Source of the DNA: Fibrella aestuarina BUZ 2
GTDB lineage: Bacteria > Bacteroidota > Bacteroidia > Cytophagales > Spirosomataceae
Assembly (NCBI RefSeq): GCF_000331105.1
Contig: NC_020054.1
Coordinates: 1,849,698 to 1,913,697, forward strand
DNA length: 64,000 nucleotides
Direction of reading: 5' to 3'
The notes under the pieces: generated by a model
Databases searched by the model: none
What the model saw: only the letters and a program-made list of their open reading frames with translations
What the model was told of the DNA's origin: nothing
Made by a program: the position numbers and the translations under genes
Part shown: in pieces, positions 35,395 to 44,485 of the stretch
Layout of the letters: each line of letters starts with the position of its first letter
Position numbering within the stretch: position 1 is the first letter of the stretch

Positions 35395-36945
35395 ATGAAG
35401 ATCAAATCACTCGCAATCGGGTCGCTGGCTGTACTGCTGGCTATTAGCTCAGGTTGCCGCCAGGAATTCCTGGATATCAATAACAACCCCAACCAGGTAA
35501 CGGCGGCCACGCCTGAACTGGTGCTGCCCAATGCGCTGGCCAACTCAGCACGCTACTTCTCAGGGGTGAGCAGTGCGGGCGGGCCGCAATTTGCGTTCCT
35601 CAACCTCTGGATGGGCTACTGGAACTGGAGCGGTAACTATTCGATCAATACGTCGGATAAAAACTACCAGTTTACCAACGCTTTCAACCAGAGCATCTGG
35701 AACGACGCGTATACCAACCTGAAGAACTACGTATACATCGAACAACAGGGCGCTGCTCAACAGCAACCCTTGCTGCAAGGCATGGCCAAGATCATGACGG
35801 CCCTGCACTTTCAGTACCTGGTCGATACCTACGGCGACATTCCTTATTTCGCTGCGCTACAGGGCCTGACATCGCCACAACCAACGTATGATTCAGACGT
35901 GGCTATCTACGAAGACCTGTTCAAGCAGATCGACGCGGCGCTTACGCTGTTCAACGATGCGGATCGGCTGGCGGCCCAGGGGGCTACCATTCGTAACCCG
36001 GGTGCCAACGACATCATGTTCCAGGGCAACATCAACAAATGGCGTCGGTTTGCCAACACACTCAAACTGCGCATGATCCTGCGGCAGTCGGAAAAGGCTG
36101 ACCGGCAAACATTTGTTCAACAGGCCCTGAATACCATCAAGGCGTCGGGTTACGGCTTCCTTGGCGGCCTGACGGGTACCACGTATGAAGCGGCAACGGT
36201 TAACCCTGGGTATACCAACTCGGCCAACCAGCAGAACCCATTCTTTGGCACATTCGGCCAGCAGGTGAATGGGCAGCCAACGGAGCAGTTCAACATTTAC
36301 CGGGCTAACCGCTACGCGCTGGATTTCTATGAGAACACCAACGACTCGCGGATTTTCTTCTTCTACAATCCGGTATCGGGCTCGACGTTCGATGGCACAT
36401 TCTTCGGTACAACATCGCCGCTGCCGAATGGCGAAACATCGAGCATCGGATCGGGGGTGTTGCAGGCCGTGAACCAGCCCGCAGTCATCCTGTCTGCGCA
36501 CGAAGCGCTGTTCCTACAGGCCGAGGCAGCGCAACGCGGCTATATCACGGGTAACGCTCAGCAGCTATACGAAGCGGCCATTACGGCGTCGTTTACGTAC
36601 CTGGGCGTGGCCGATGCCGATGGCACCGCCGCTGATTACGCTCAAGAGTACTATTCGCAGGCAACTGCAAACGTGGGCTGGGCCGCATCGACCAACAAAA
36701 TTCAGGCGATCATCACCCAGAAATGGGCGTCGCTAAATGGACTGTCGCCGTTTGAGGCCTGGGCCGATTACCGCCGCCTAGGTATTCCGAACGTACCTAT
36801 TTCGCAGGACCCCAGCACGTCGATTAAGCAGATTCCGTCGCGGCTATTCTATCCGCAGACTGAATACAGCTACAATGAGGCTAATGTAAAGGCTCAGGGG
36901 ACCGACAATCAGTTTGACCGGACCCGGATTTTCTGGACACGATAA
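35395..36945 (+). CDS. SusD/RagB-like outer-membrane lipoprotein, copy 1
   Basis: 517 residues from the ATG at 35395; the open frame extends into the SusC 3' end but lacks a plausible start there. Lipoprotein signal ends at SSGC. The motif FLDINNNPNQVTAATPELVLPNAL marks the SusD-like_2 clade, with TPR-like helices through the rest (YEDLFKQIDAALTLF, MFQGNINKWRRFANTLKLRM). It caps the SusC barrel and binds the ligand on the cell surface. Paralogue of the protein at 39305-40789. Confidence 0.92.
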   Translation: MKIKSLAIGSLAVLLAISSGCRQEFLDINNNPNQVTAATPELVLPNALANSARYFSGVSSAGGPQFAFLNLWMGYWNWSGNYSINTSDKNYQFTNAFNQSIWNDAYTNLKNYVYIEQQGAAQQQPLLQGMAKIMTALHFQYLVDTYGDIPYFAALQGLTSPQPTYDSDVAIYEDLFKQIDAALTLFNDADRLAAQGATIRNPGANDIMFQGNINKWRRFANTLKLRMILRQSEKADRQTFVQQALNTIKASGYGFLGGLTGTTYEAATVNPGYTNSANQQNPFFGTFGQQVNGQPTEQFNIYRANRYALDFYENTNDSRIFFFYNPVSGSTFDGTFFGTTSPLPNGETSSIGSGVLQAVNQPAVILSAHEALFLQAEAAQRGYITGNAQQLYEAAITASFTYLGVADADGTAADYAQEYYSQATANVGWAASTNKIQAIITQKWASLNGLSPFEAWADYRRLGIPNVPISQDPSTSIKQIPSRLFYPQTEYSYNEANVKAQGTDNQFDRTRIFWTR

Positions 36946-36960
36946 GACACAACCGAGTTT

Positions 36961-37005
36961 TCAATCGCTGGTCGGCCGGGCTTTGTTCCGGCGACCAGCG
37001 ATTGA
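36961..37005 (+). repeat. Intra-operon hairpin between SusD and DUF1735
   Basis: TCAATCGCTGGTCG (36961-36974) pairs perfectly with 36992-37005, and a GGCCGG/CCGG extension continues toward the loop. There is no T-tract, and the DUF1735 start lies 20 bp further, so partial attenuation or RNA stability is more likely than full termination. Confidence 0.65.
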
Positions 37006-37025
37006 GACAGCAAACAATTACTCCA

Positions 37026-37901
37026 ATGAAAAGACTATTAACCATGCTGGTTGTGGGCGGGGTAGCATGCAGTATGACTGCCTGCCTCAACGACGACGCG
37101 CATTTTGTTGATTTCACCAACACGCCTGCCATCGTCGATGTTCCATCGTCGGCGTTTTATGGCGCTGTTGAAAACCGGGGCTTTCCCATCCAGACGACTC
37201 CCAACAGCTACACCTTCAACGTGAACCTGTCTGGCCCTAATACGCTGTCGGAAGATGTCACGGTGACGATGGCAGTAGACCCGGCGCTTCTGACGCAGTA
37301 CAACGCTAATAACGGCACGGATTATCAGTTGCTGCCGGCGGCATTGTATCAGGCGTCGGGCCTTACGGCTACGATCAAGGCAGGACAGCGGTTGGCTGGC
37401 CCCATTACTGTGAATTTGTATACAGACGCAACGCGTGTACCTGACCCGGCTACGTACAATGATGCCGGCTATGCTTTGCCCCTACGGATCACGGCCGTGA
37501 GCAACAGCAATGTGGCCGTCAGCAGCAATTATGGCTATAAGATTCTGGTGTCGAAGATCAAGAACCAGTACGATGGGACGTACCAGGCGACAGGTACGTT
37601 CACGCACCCGGTAGCGACCAGTTCACGGGCAATCAACAAGGAGAAAACGCTGGTAACTGTGAATACGACCACCATTGAAACGGAGTTCGCCGATTTGGGC
37701 GCTAGTGATTGGCGGATGCAGTTGACCGTGAATGCTGACAACACCGTCACGCTGAAACCAGTTGGCGCGTCGAATACCAGCACGACGCAGTTTGGCGTGA
37801 ACAAATATGACCCGGCAACACGGACGTATACCCTCAACTACAAGTACCCTGGTTCGGGCGGCGATCGTGTTATTAACGAAACGCTCAAGTTTGAGCAGTA
37901 G
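37026..37901 (+). CDS. DUF1735 (BT_3987-like) surface lipoprotein, copy 1
   Basis: 291 residues from the ATG at 37026. Lipoprotein signal with the lipobox MTAC. The N-terminal DUF1735 beta-sandwich (YTFNVNLSGPNTLSEDVTVTMAVDPALL, about 55-82; KAGQ...ITVNLYTD near 120) is followed by a C-terminal beta domain (FADLGASDWRMQLTVNADNTVTLKP; FGVNKYDPATRTYTLNYKYPG). Such proteins are surface-exposed glycan- or peptide-binding accessories of SusCD systems. The C-terminal half is clearly homologous to the product of 38455-39279. Confidence 0.85.
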   Translation: MKRLLTMLVVGGVACSMTACLNDDAHFVDFTNTPAIVDVPSSAFYGAVENRGFPIQTTPNSYTFNVNLSGPNTLSEDVTVTMAVDPALLTQYNANNGTDYQLLPAALYQASGLTATIKAGQRLAGPITVNLYTDATRVPDPATYNDAGYALPLRITAVSNSNVAVSSNYGYKILVSKIKNQYDGTYQATGTFTHPVATSSRAINKEKTLVTVNTTTIETEFADLGASDWRMQLTVNADNTVTLKPVGASNTSTTQFGVNKYDPATRTYTLNYKYPGSGGDRVINETLKFEQ

Positions 37902-37941
37902 GTACGTGTCAGAGTAGTACAGTATCATTTAACACACAAAT

Positions 37942-37971
37942 GCCCCGGCTGGAAATAGGCGGGGCGTTTTT
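37942..37971 (+). terminator. Intrinsic terminator after the first SusCD operon
   Basis: GCCCCGGCT (37942-37950) pairs with AGGCGGGGC (37957-37965) with one mismatch, and a T5 tract follows at 37967-37971. Confidence 0.75.
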
Positions 37972-37982
37972 GTGTTTGCTAA

Positions 37983-38387
37983 GGAAGAGCTCAAGCTGTC
38001 ACCATCCTACGCTACGAGGGCTACAGCTATGACCGATTTAACTGCCTGATTGGGACTACACGCTATCGTACTACGCTGGAACGAGGTCTGCCTGCTACCG
38101 TGTGTCAGGCTGATAGTTATTGGGAGCTGGTATGTGCCAACTACGTGCTGCAATAGCTGGTAATGTACCCAGCCAGCCACCGCCGATTTATCAACAAAAC
38201 GATCGGGACCATGCTGCGCGAACGACCTGAGCGTACAGTCGATTACGTACCCAAGTCTAAATGGGATTAGGACTCTGTTTCGTCACCCGTTCCCAAGCGG
38301 CAGCGCCACTATGTGCTGGAGCGCTTCAACACTTGGAATGTGTTGTTTCATCGCTACAAAGCTCCTGCGATTCGGATTGGGGTTTAA
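37983..38387 (+). pseudogene. Decayed gene remnant with two in-frame TAG codons
   Basis: One plus-strand frame reads protein-like for about 134 codons from just after a TAA (37980-37982) to a TAA at 38385-38387. It is broken only by TAG at 38152-38154 and 38268-38270. It begins GRAQAVTILRYEGYSYDRFN, continues LERGLPATVCQADSYWELVC, and after the stops MYPASHRRFINKTIG and KRQRHYVLERFNTWNVLFHRY. There is no initiating ATG at the front. The family is not recognised; a piece of a mobile-element or replication protein is possible but unproven. It lies between two convergent SusCD operons. Confidence 0.4.
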
Positions 38388-38391
38388 CCAA

Positions 38392-38435
38392 AAAGCAAAG
38401 GCCCCCGACCAGTACTGGTCGGGGGCCTTTGCTTT
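38392..38435. terminator. 44-nt perfect palindrome, likely terminator of the second SusCD operon
   Basis: The sequence is perfectly self-complementary with its centre between 38413 and 38414 (AGT|ACT). Its GGCCCCCGACC core is flanked by AAAGCAAA and TTTGCTTT, giving a T-rich tail in both directions. It lies 20 bp past the minus-strand stop at 38455. There is no loop, so it could also form a cruciform. Confidence 0.75.
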
Positions 38436-38454
38436 ACTCAGGTACGTTGCCGTA

Positions 38455-39279
38455 CTACTTCTTTTTAATCGTTTCGTTGATAACCCGGTCGCCACCTGCA
38501 CCATTGTACTTATAGTTCAGCGTAAACGTCTTGGTTGACGGGTCATACTTGTTCACACCAAATTGAACCGTGCCTGTGCTGGCCGTTCCGCCTGGCGTTA
38601 GCGTAACGGTGTTGTCGGCATTCACTTTCAACTGCATAGTTGCTGCTGACCCCAAGTCCGCAAACTCTGTTTCGCTCGTGCTTGCATCGATGGTTGACAG
38701 CGTTTTGGGGCGGTCAATTTTACGATCACCTGCCGTGGGGTGGCTAAACAGGCCCGTCGATTGGTACGAACCAGCGTAGATGTTGTTTACCTTGATGGCA
38801 TACACACCTGTGTTCAGGTTCGAGGCAATGATAGCACCCGTTGCCGCCGTGATCTTCAACGGCAGGGCATACGTCTTTTTCAGATCGATCTTCGACGTGG
38901 TGAGGTTCACGACAAAAGGCACATCGCGCTGACCAGCCTTGATCGTTACCTGCGTACTCGGGATCGTGTACGTATCGGCTGGTAGTAGTTCGTAGCCCGT
39001 GCCCGTGAGCAAACTAGGGTCGACGCTTACGGTGGCTGTTACGTCGGTTGTCAGCAACTCAGGTGAGGCCATATTTACCTGGAACAGGGTCGTTGGCACT
39101 GCACTGGTCGAATAATCAACGCCTAGCACTTTGTTGCCGCCGCCGCCGCCGAAAATGCTCACGATGGGTTGCCCCCCAACGCCGTTAATGATGTCGGTAT
39201 ATCCTTTTTCCTTCAAGCAGCTGCTGGTGGTTACCAGTAGACTCAATGCGGAAAGGCCCGTCAGAATGTATTTTTTCAT
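38455..39279 (-). CDS. DUF1735 (BT_3987-like) surface lipoprotein, copy 2
   Basis: 274 residues; lipoprotein signal ending TSSC. DUF1735 domain (TTLFQVNMASPELLTTDVTATVSVDPSLL) and a C-terminal domain with FADLGSAATMQLKVNADNTVTLTP and FGVNKYDPSTKTFTLNYKYNGAGGDRVINET. The last part is nearly identical in pattern to copy 1. The N-terminal region is more divergent and has a Gly run (GGGGG near 43-48). It is third in the minus-strand operon SusC-SusD-DUF1735 and should be displayed on the cell surface. Confidence 0.85.
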   Translation of the reverse strand: MKKYILTGLSALSLLVTTSSCLKEKGYTDIINGVGGQPIVSIFGGGGGNKVLGVDYSTSAVPTTLFQVNMASPELLTTDVTATVSVDPSLLTGTGYELLPADTYTIPSTQVTIKAGQRDVPFVVNLTTSKIDLKKTYALPLKITAATGAIIASNLNTGVYAIKVNNIYAGSYQSTGLFSHPTAGDRKIDRPKTLSTIDASTSETEFADLGSAATMQLKVNADNTVTLTPGGTASTGTVQFGVNKYDPSTKTFTLNYKYNGAGGDRVINETIKKK

Positions 39280-39304
39280 GGTTATTGATACGGTTGATGA
39301 GGAA

Positions 39305-40789
39305 TTACTTCATCCAGAAAATCTTGGTGTCAAATTGACTGATGGTTCCTTGGGCCAGTACGTTTGCTTGGTTTGTGCCCTGTTCCTGCTGAGGATAGAG
39401 CAACCGTGCCACCGGCTTAGTACCTACGGCCCGCGTCGACAGCGGCACTTTGGGGAAGCCGGTGCGGCGGTATTCCGTCCAGGCTTCAAAGCCACCAAAG
39501 GCACCCAGTGCTACCCATTTCTGCGTAATAATTGCCTCCAGTTTGTTGGTCGAGGCTGCATAGTTACGGCCCGATACGGGGTCACTATAATATGTAGCCG
39601 CTGTTTTAGCTGCATCCGTAACACCCAGGAATTTGAATGACTCGGTAATGCCGTTCTCAAATAGGGTTTGGGCATTGCCCGACGTATACCCCCGGAAAGC
39701 CGCTTCGGCTTGCAGGAAGAAGCTTTCTGCCGATTGCATCAGCACTTGAGGCTGATCGAATCCTTTCAGGATAGCTGGGCCGAACCCAGCCGTTTTCGCA
39801 TACAGATACGGATCGCTGCCTTCGCCAAACGGTACACCCCGGTACTGACCCCGATATTGGGCATCGGTGGCTGGCGTAGCAAAACGCGACAGCCGAGGGT
39901 CGTTGTTGCTCACCAGGTACGTGATGAAGAAGTCGGCGTTAGTATAGAAGTCGTGGTTACCTGACAGTGTGTTCGATACCGTAAAACCGTAGTTCTCCCA
40001 GAACGGGTTTTGCTTACCCGTCGACTTCAGGTAGCCGGGTGTCGACAGGGCATTTTCGTCAGCACCGAGAAAACCACCGTCCGAAACCGCTTTGGCGATG
40101 CCCGATTTGATCGCTGATTCTTTCGACGCAATGTTGGTCTGGCGGAGCAGCAGACGCAGTTTCAGCGTGTTGGCGAAACGTAACCACTTACTCATATTGC
40201 CGGCAAACACGATGTCGGCCCCACCCGGCGACGGGTTGTCTGAGGCGATCGGCGTCTTCAGGTTAGTAACGGCCACGTCGAGGTCGGCTACCAGTGCGTC
40301 GTAGATCGACTGGGCGTCGTCATACTTCGGGCGCAGGATAGCTGTACCTTTCAGGGCTTCCGTATAGGGCACGTTACCATACGTATCAACCAAGCGCTGA
40401 AAGACATAGGCTTTCATCACCTTGGCAATACCGATAAAGGCAGGCTGCTTGCTGGTCGTAGCGGCTTTTTCGATATAATCGTAATCGGCCAGGTTGTCAT
40501 ACGACGACGTCCAGATGCCCGTGCTGAAGTTCGAGGGCAAGTCGTAGGTCTTCTCTGGGTTAAAGCCCGATACAGAACCCGACGGTGACCAGTGACCAGC
40601 CCAGAAGTGGCCAACCTGGTTATGAGTCAACAACCCCGCCGTAGCATTCAGCGCTGCTGACAAGACCAACTCGGGGGTTGAGCTTACGGCATCGTTGGGG
40701 TTTTTGTTGATGTCTAGGTAGTCAGAGCCACAACTGTTCAGCGTCAGAACGGCGGTCAGTGCGGCTATGTATTTGAGTTTTCGTAGCAT
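39305..40789 (-). CDS. SusD/RagB-like outer-membrane lipoprotein, copy 2
   Basis: 494 residues from the ATG at 40787-40789. Lipobox LNSC; SusD-like_2 signature YLDINKNPNDAVSSTPELVLSAAL. MSKWLRFANTLKLRLLLRQ (about 200-218) and ESFFLQAEAAFRGYTSGNAQ (about 365-384) correspond to segments of copy 1. It starts 13 bp after the SusC stop and is followed by the DUF1735 gene after 25 bp. Ligand unknown. Confidence 0.92.
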   Translation of the reverse strand: MLRKLKYIAALTAVLTLNSCGSDYLDINKNPNDAVSSTPELVLSAALNATAGLLTHNQVGHFWAGHWSPSGSVSGFNPEKTYDLPSNFSTGIWTSSYDNLADYDYIEKAATTSKQPAFIGIAKVMKAYVFQRLVDTYGNVPYTEALKGTAILRPKYDDAQSIYDALVADLDVAVTNLKTPIASDNPSPGGADIVFAGNMSKWLRFANTLKLRLLLRQTNIASKESAIKSGIAKAVSDGGFLGADENALSTPGYLKSTGKQNPFWENYGFTVSNTLSGNHDFYTNADFFITYLVSNNDPRLSRFATPATDAQYRGQYRGVPFGEGSDPYLYAKTAGFGPAILKGFDQPQVLMQSAESFFLQAEAAFRGYTSGNAQTLFENGITESFKFLGVTDAAKTAATYYSDPVSGRNYAASTNKLEAIITQKWVALGAFGGFEAWTEYRRTGFPKVPLSTRAVGTKPVARLLYPQQEQGTNQANVLAQGTISQFDTKIFWMK

Positions 40790-40802
40790 AATTGTCAATG
40801 AG

Positions 40803-43800
40803 TTAGAAGCCAACCTGAACCGTGAAACCATACGTACGTGTCGGCGGCGTGATGCCAGTTGCATTAACCCCTACGGCGTTGCTCGTCGTGTTGTTGAATT
40901 CGGGGTCTGTGTAGATGTTGTCTTTCGGCAGCAGGGTAACCAGGTTACGACCAACTAGACCAAGTGAGGCACTTTTCAGAAAGCGAGTCCGTTGCAGGAG
41001 TGTCTGGGGCAGTTCGTATGTCAGCGACAGTTCGCGCAGTTTCCAGAAGGCTCCGCTTGTTACGAAGTTCTCGCCGAAATTCCGCAGGTTGCTGTCCCAG
41101 GTACCTAGACCACCATCCCGTACGGCAATGCTCGTGTTGGGCGTGTACGTACCATCGGCATTCTTCGTCACCGAGTTGGGGAACACAAACCGCTCACGGC
41201 CATAAACCGTTGTAGCGTAGGCTGAGCCCGTAAACCACATCGTTTCGGCCAAACCGTGACCAATCACGTTGCCACCGCGGTATTCGGCGGTTCCTGCCAG
41301 CGTGAAGCCTTTGAACTTGAAGGCTGTGTTGATACCCAAACGATCAGGTGGGTTCGTTTGACCCATGTTGATCAGTTCGCCAGCTTTCAGAGGATAGCCC
41401 GACGCCGGGTCAACAACTACACGACCACCGGGGATAAGAGCCCCTTTGCTGTCACGCTCACGCTCGTAACCAACCACTTTGATAACCGGGAAGGGCTGCC
41501 CTTTCACAGCAAAAATTTGGTAGAGCGATGAGTTTACCGCGCCATAATACGAGCTGAGGTTGATCTCATCCAAACCTTCCGCGATGTCGACTACTTGTGT
41601 GTTGATGCGTGAGTAGTTGACATTCAAGTCCCAGCGGAAACCATTCGACAACCGCACAGGCGTCGTTTTCAGGTCAACTTCAAAACCGCTGTTGTCCAGA
41701 CGGCCCGTGTTGATGGTTGCTCCATTGTAACCTGTTGCCGTCGATACGTCGATCCGCACCGTTTGGTTGGTATTGCGCTGCGTATAGTACGACAGGTCAA
41801 GGCCAACCCGATCATTTAGGAACGAAAATTCACCACCGATCTCGTACGAGGTTACGAACTCAGGCTGAATGTTGGGGTTGTTGGCCGTGTTGCCCAGCGT
41901 GTAACCAGCCAGACCGCCATACGGGAAGCCACCACCCGGCGAGAAGATCGTCTCCAACTGATAAGCACCGATACCGAATGGACCGCCCAGGCTGATCTGT
42001 CCTACTTTCGTAGCTGATGCCCGGATCTTGGCGCTGCTCAGGAAGTTGCCATTCTTGATTGAGGGAATAGCATCACTTACTACAAACGAGATATCGGCAC
42101 CCGGATAGAAGAACGAGCGGCTCTGCGGAGCCAATACTGAACTCCAGTCGTTACGGCCCGTTACGTGCACGAAGAGGTAGTCTTTGAAGCCCAGCGTCAG
42201 GTCACCATAGGCACCCAACAGGCGCGTTTTGGCGTTCTGCTGTGATACGCCCGGCTCACCGACACGGTTGCTGACGTTGTACAACTCCGGGATTACCAGC
42301 GCGCTGGCAGATGTTTGAATGAAACGGCCATCACGCTCCTGCAGGTTAACACCGGCAATCAGGTTAGCCGAGATCGGGCCAAGATTTTTCTTCGCGTTCA
42401 GGAAGAAATCTTGGTTAAGGCGCCGGAACGAACCCATGAAGTCGGTTACACCGCCCGGGATGTCTTTGGCCCGGTATACGTGCTGTTTAGCATATTCGCT
42501 GAACGAATATTTACCGCCAAATGCTTTGCTCTCGTAGCTCTGGTTGTTGATACCGGCCCGGTACGTAAAGTTGATCCAGGGGGCAGCCTGATAATCGAGT
42601 TGGAAGTTACCCGTCAGGTAATAGTCAAGGCGATTCTGGCGGTTGTTGTCCTTCTCGAAATAGGGGTTCTGGAAGTAGTCGTTAAAGTAGTTGTTGGGGT
42701 TAGCCGGATTGAGCGTCCCATCAGCTAGTTTCAGCGGCTGCCAATTGCGGAAATTCGTCAGCGGAATATTAGCCGCCGTGTTCAGCACGTTGTTGTAGAA
42801 GCCACTAGTCGTTCCTTCGAAATTACCCACGCGGTAATCGATGTTGAACGCACCCCGGAACTTACCATACTGGCGAGTCGCGTTGAAACGGCCACCCGTC
42901 CGGCTGTAGGAGTCGCCCGGTACGATACCCTTCGTTTTTAGGTTTTGCAGCGAGATGTAGAACGTACCCCGCTCATCACCCGACGATAGCGACAGGTCGG
43001 TCTGGGTCGTGCCACCTACGTCGTAGGCGTTGCGTTTGCTATTGGGCGAGTTGCTGTACAGGGCTTTCTGGATTGTGCCATCTTCCAGCGTCTGACCGAT
43101 ATCATACGTCTGACCGTTAAACTCGGGCCCGTAGCTCTGGTTCTCGAAGGGGATGTATACCCGGCTGTAGGCTTCCGTACCGGCGCCGAACCGTTCGTTG
43201 AGCTTAGGCATGAAGCTGATGCTTTCAGCCCATGTCGTGTTTTGCAACGAAATTTTAGGCGCGCCAGCAGAGCCTTTTTTGGTCGTAATGATCAAGGCAC
43301 CGTTTGAGGCTTCAGAACCATAAAGCGCTGCGGCGTTAGCCCCCTTCAGAATCGATACGTTTTCAATATCGTTGGGGTTCAGAAAGTTAAGGGCGTCAGA
43401 GGGCGCCTGCGTACCGTCGATAACGATCAACGCCTGGTTATTACCCAGCAAAGACCGGTTACCACGCAAAACGACCCGGTTGGCTGGGTTTACCCCGTTG
43501 TTTACCGTGTTGATCTGCAGACCAGCTACTTTACCCGACAGTGCCTGCGAAATGTTTACAGCTTTTGCCTGCACAAGCTTGTCGGATTTAACCACGTCGG
43601 TTGCTGAACCCAACTCTTTTTGCTGACGAGCGACACCCAGGGCCGTGACAACGACCTCATTAAGGGTAGAAGCATCAACGCCGAGTGTGATATTCAGCAC
43701 GCTACGATTGCCGATTACCACCGTTTGGGGTTGGTATCCGACGTAAGAAAAGGTAACCGATGCGTTGTCATTGGCCGAAATCTGATAGCTGCCATTGGCA

Positions 43801-43964
43801 TCGGTTGTGGTGCCGCGCGTAGTGCCTTTAATCACTACACTTACACCAGGAATGGGTGATCCGTCGTCTGATGAAGTCACCTTGCCTGTTATGGTACGGC
43901 TTTGCGCCAATGCTGACGCAGAAACCATCATGAACAGACAGAGTTTTAGTAATAATCTCATCAT
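40803..43964 (-). CDS. SusC/RagA-family TonB-dependent transporter, copy 2
   Basis: 1053 residues. Signal peptide (1-20, ASALAQ), carboxypeptidase-D-like domain (GKVTSSDDGSPIPGVSVVIKGTTRG, about 27-100), plug (LNEVVVTALGVARQQ near 107, ALYGSEASNGALIITTKKG) and barrel ending in Phe. The operon order matches copy 1, so an inverted duplication or recruitment of a related set is likely, with sequence divergence in the barrel loops. A weak promoter match lies 53 nt upstream. Confidence 0.93.
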   Translation of the reverse strand: MMRLLLKLCLFMMVSASALAQSRTITGKVTSSDDGSPIPGVSVVIKGTTRGTTTDANGSYQISANDNASVTFSYVGYQPQTVVIGNRSVLNITLGVDASTLNEVVVTALGVARQQKELGSATDVVKSDKLVQAKAVNISQALSGKVAGLQINTVNNGVNPANRVVLRGNRSLLGNNQALIVIDGTQAPSDALNFLNPNDIENVSILKGANAAALYGSEASNGALIITTKKGSAGAPKISLQNTTWAESISFMPKLNERFGAGTEAYSRVYIPFENQSYGPEFNGQTYDIGQTLEDGTIQKALYSNSPNSKRNAYDVGGTTQTDLSLSSGDERGTFYISLQNLKTKGIVPGDSYSRTGGRFNATRQYGKFRGAFNIDYRVGNFEGTTSGFYNNVLNTAANIPLTNFRNWQPLKLADGTLNPANPNNYFNDYFQNPYFEKDNNRQNRLDYYLTGNFQLDYQAAPWINFTYRAGINNQSYESKAFGGKYSFSEYAKQHVYRAKDIPGGVTDFMGSFRRLNQDFFLNAKKNLGPISANLIAGVNLQERDGRFIQTSASALVIPELYNVSNRVGEPGVSQQNAKTRLLGAYGDLTLGFKDYLFVHVTGRNDWSSVLAPQSRSFFYPGADISFVVSDAIPSIKNGNFLSSAKIRASATKVGQISLGGPFGIGAYQLETIFSPGGGFPYGGLAGYTLGNTANNPNIQPEFVTSYEIGGEFSFLNDRVGLDLSYYTQRNTNQTVRIDVSTATGYNGATINTGRLDNSGFEVDLKTTPVRLSNGFRWDLNVNYSRINTQVVDIAEGLDEINLSSYYGAVNSSLYQIFAVKGQPFPVIKVVGYERERDSKGALIPGGRVVVDPASGYPLKAGELINMGQTNPPDRLGINTAFKFKGFTLAGTAEYRGGNVIGHGLAETMWFTGSAYATTVYGRERFVFPNSVTKNADGTYTPNTSIAVRDGGLGTWDSNLRNFGENFVTSGAFWKLRELSLTYELPQTLLQRTRFLKSASLGLVGRNLVTLLPKDNIYTDPEFNNTTSNAVGVNATGITPPTRTYGFTVQVGF

Positions 43965-44017
43965 GTTGTTGTGAGGTTTTTGTTAAAAAATACTCCGGCA
44001 ACTCTACCGGTTGAGGA

Positions 44018-44051
44018 CAAAGTTCGCCAATGTTTCGCATATAATTGCCAA
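44018..44051 (-). promoter_or_regulatory. Possible promoter of the second SusCD operon
   Basis: On the minus strand GAACTTTG (44018-44025) matches seven of eight positions of the TAnnTTTG -7 element, and a TTG (44049-44051) lies 23 bp upstream. The distance to the SusC start (53 nt) is almost the same as for the first operon (54 nt). Confidence 0.35.
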
Positions 44052-44197
44052 AACATTGATTTTAGAAATAAAAGAGTGTCTATTCTCTTAATATCAGAAT
44101 ATTATACCGGCTATGATGATGCGAATGGGCGTCTTTCGATGATATATAGGATAGAAAACAGAGTAGATTGTACATGCACAGGGTATTGTAAACACAA

Positions 44198-44228
44198 AAA
44201 AGCGAGTCGATAGCATCGACTCGCTTTT
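44198..44228 (-). terminator. Strong hairpin, terminator-like on the minus strand
   Basis: Arms 44198-44211 and 44215-44228 are perfect 14-bp complements (AAAAGCGAGTCGAT) with a 3-nt loop. The longer T-tract follows it on the minus strand. No minus-strand gene is recognised upstream of it (44229-44485). Confidence 0.7.
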
Positions 44229-44485
44229 CAATTACGCTTTATCCAACTATTAAGGTCTTAATCTAATATCAAAAACAATGCCGTTTGCACGAAGTTACTA
44301 AGTAGAACGCACTATGTAGGTTGTACAAGATGACAACACCAAAGATTTGCCACAAAGATGCATTCTTTTGTCAATCAGTAGTTACCTGTCCAAGTAAAAT
44401 TTATTGAAAGGAAGCGCTAACCCGTTCACGTAAAGCCGATAACCTTTTGGCACTCTGTAGCGTTTTATAACCAAAAATCAACGTT

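Larger units (their letters stand above)
43965..44485. other. 521-bp AT-rich intergenic region upstream of the second SusCD operon
   Basis: No credible gene. It holds the putative SusC promoter (44018-44051), a strong hairpin at 44198-44228 that reads as a terminator on the minus strand, and a low-GC leader before the acidic protein gene. An 80-codon plus-strand frame at 43971-44213 lacks protein-like composition. Confidence 0.6.

Noticed and set aside
43971..44213. 80-codon plus-strand frame upstream of SusC copy 2
   Set aside because: AT-rich leader region, composition not protein-like, ends in a terminator hairpin; no family resemblance.
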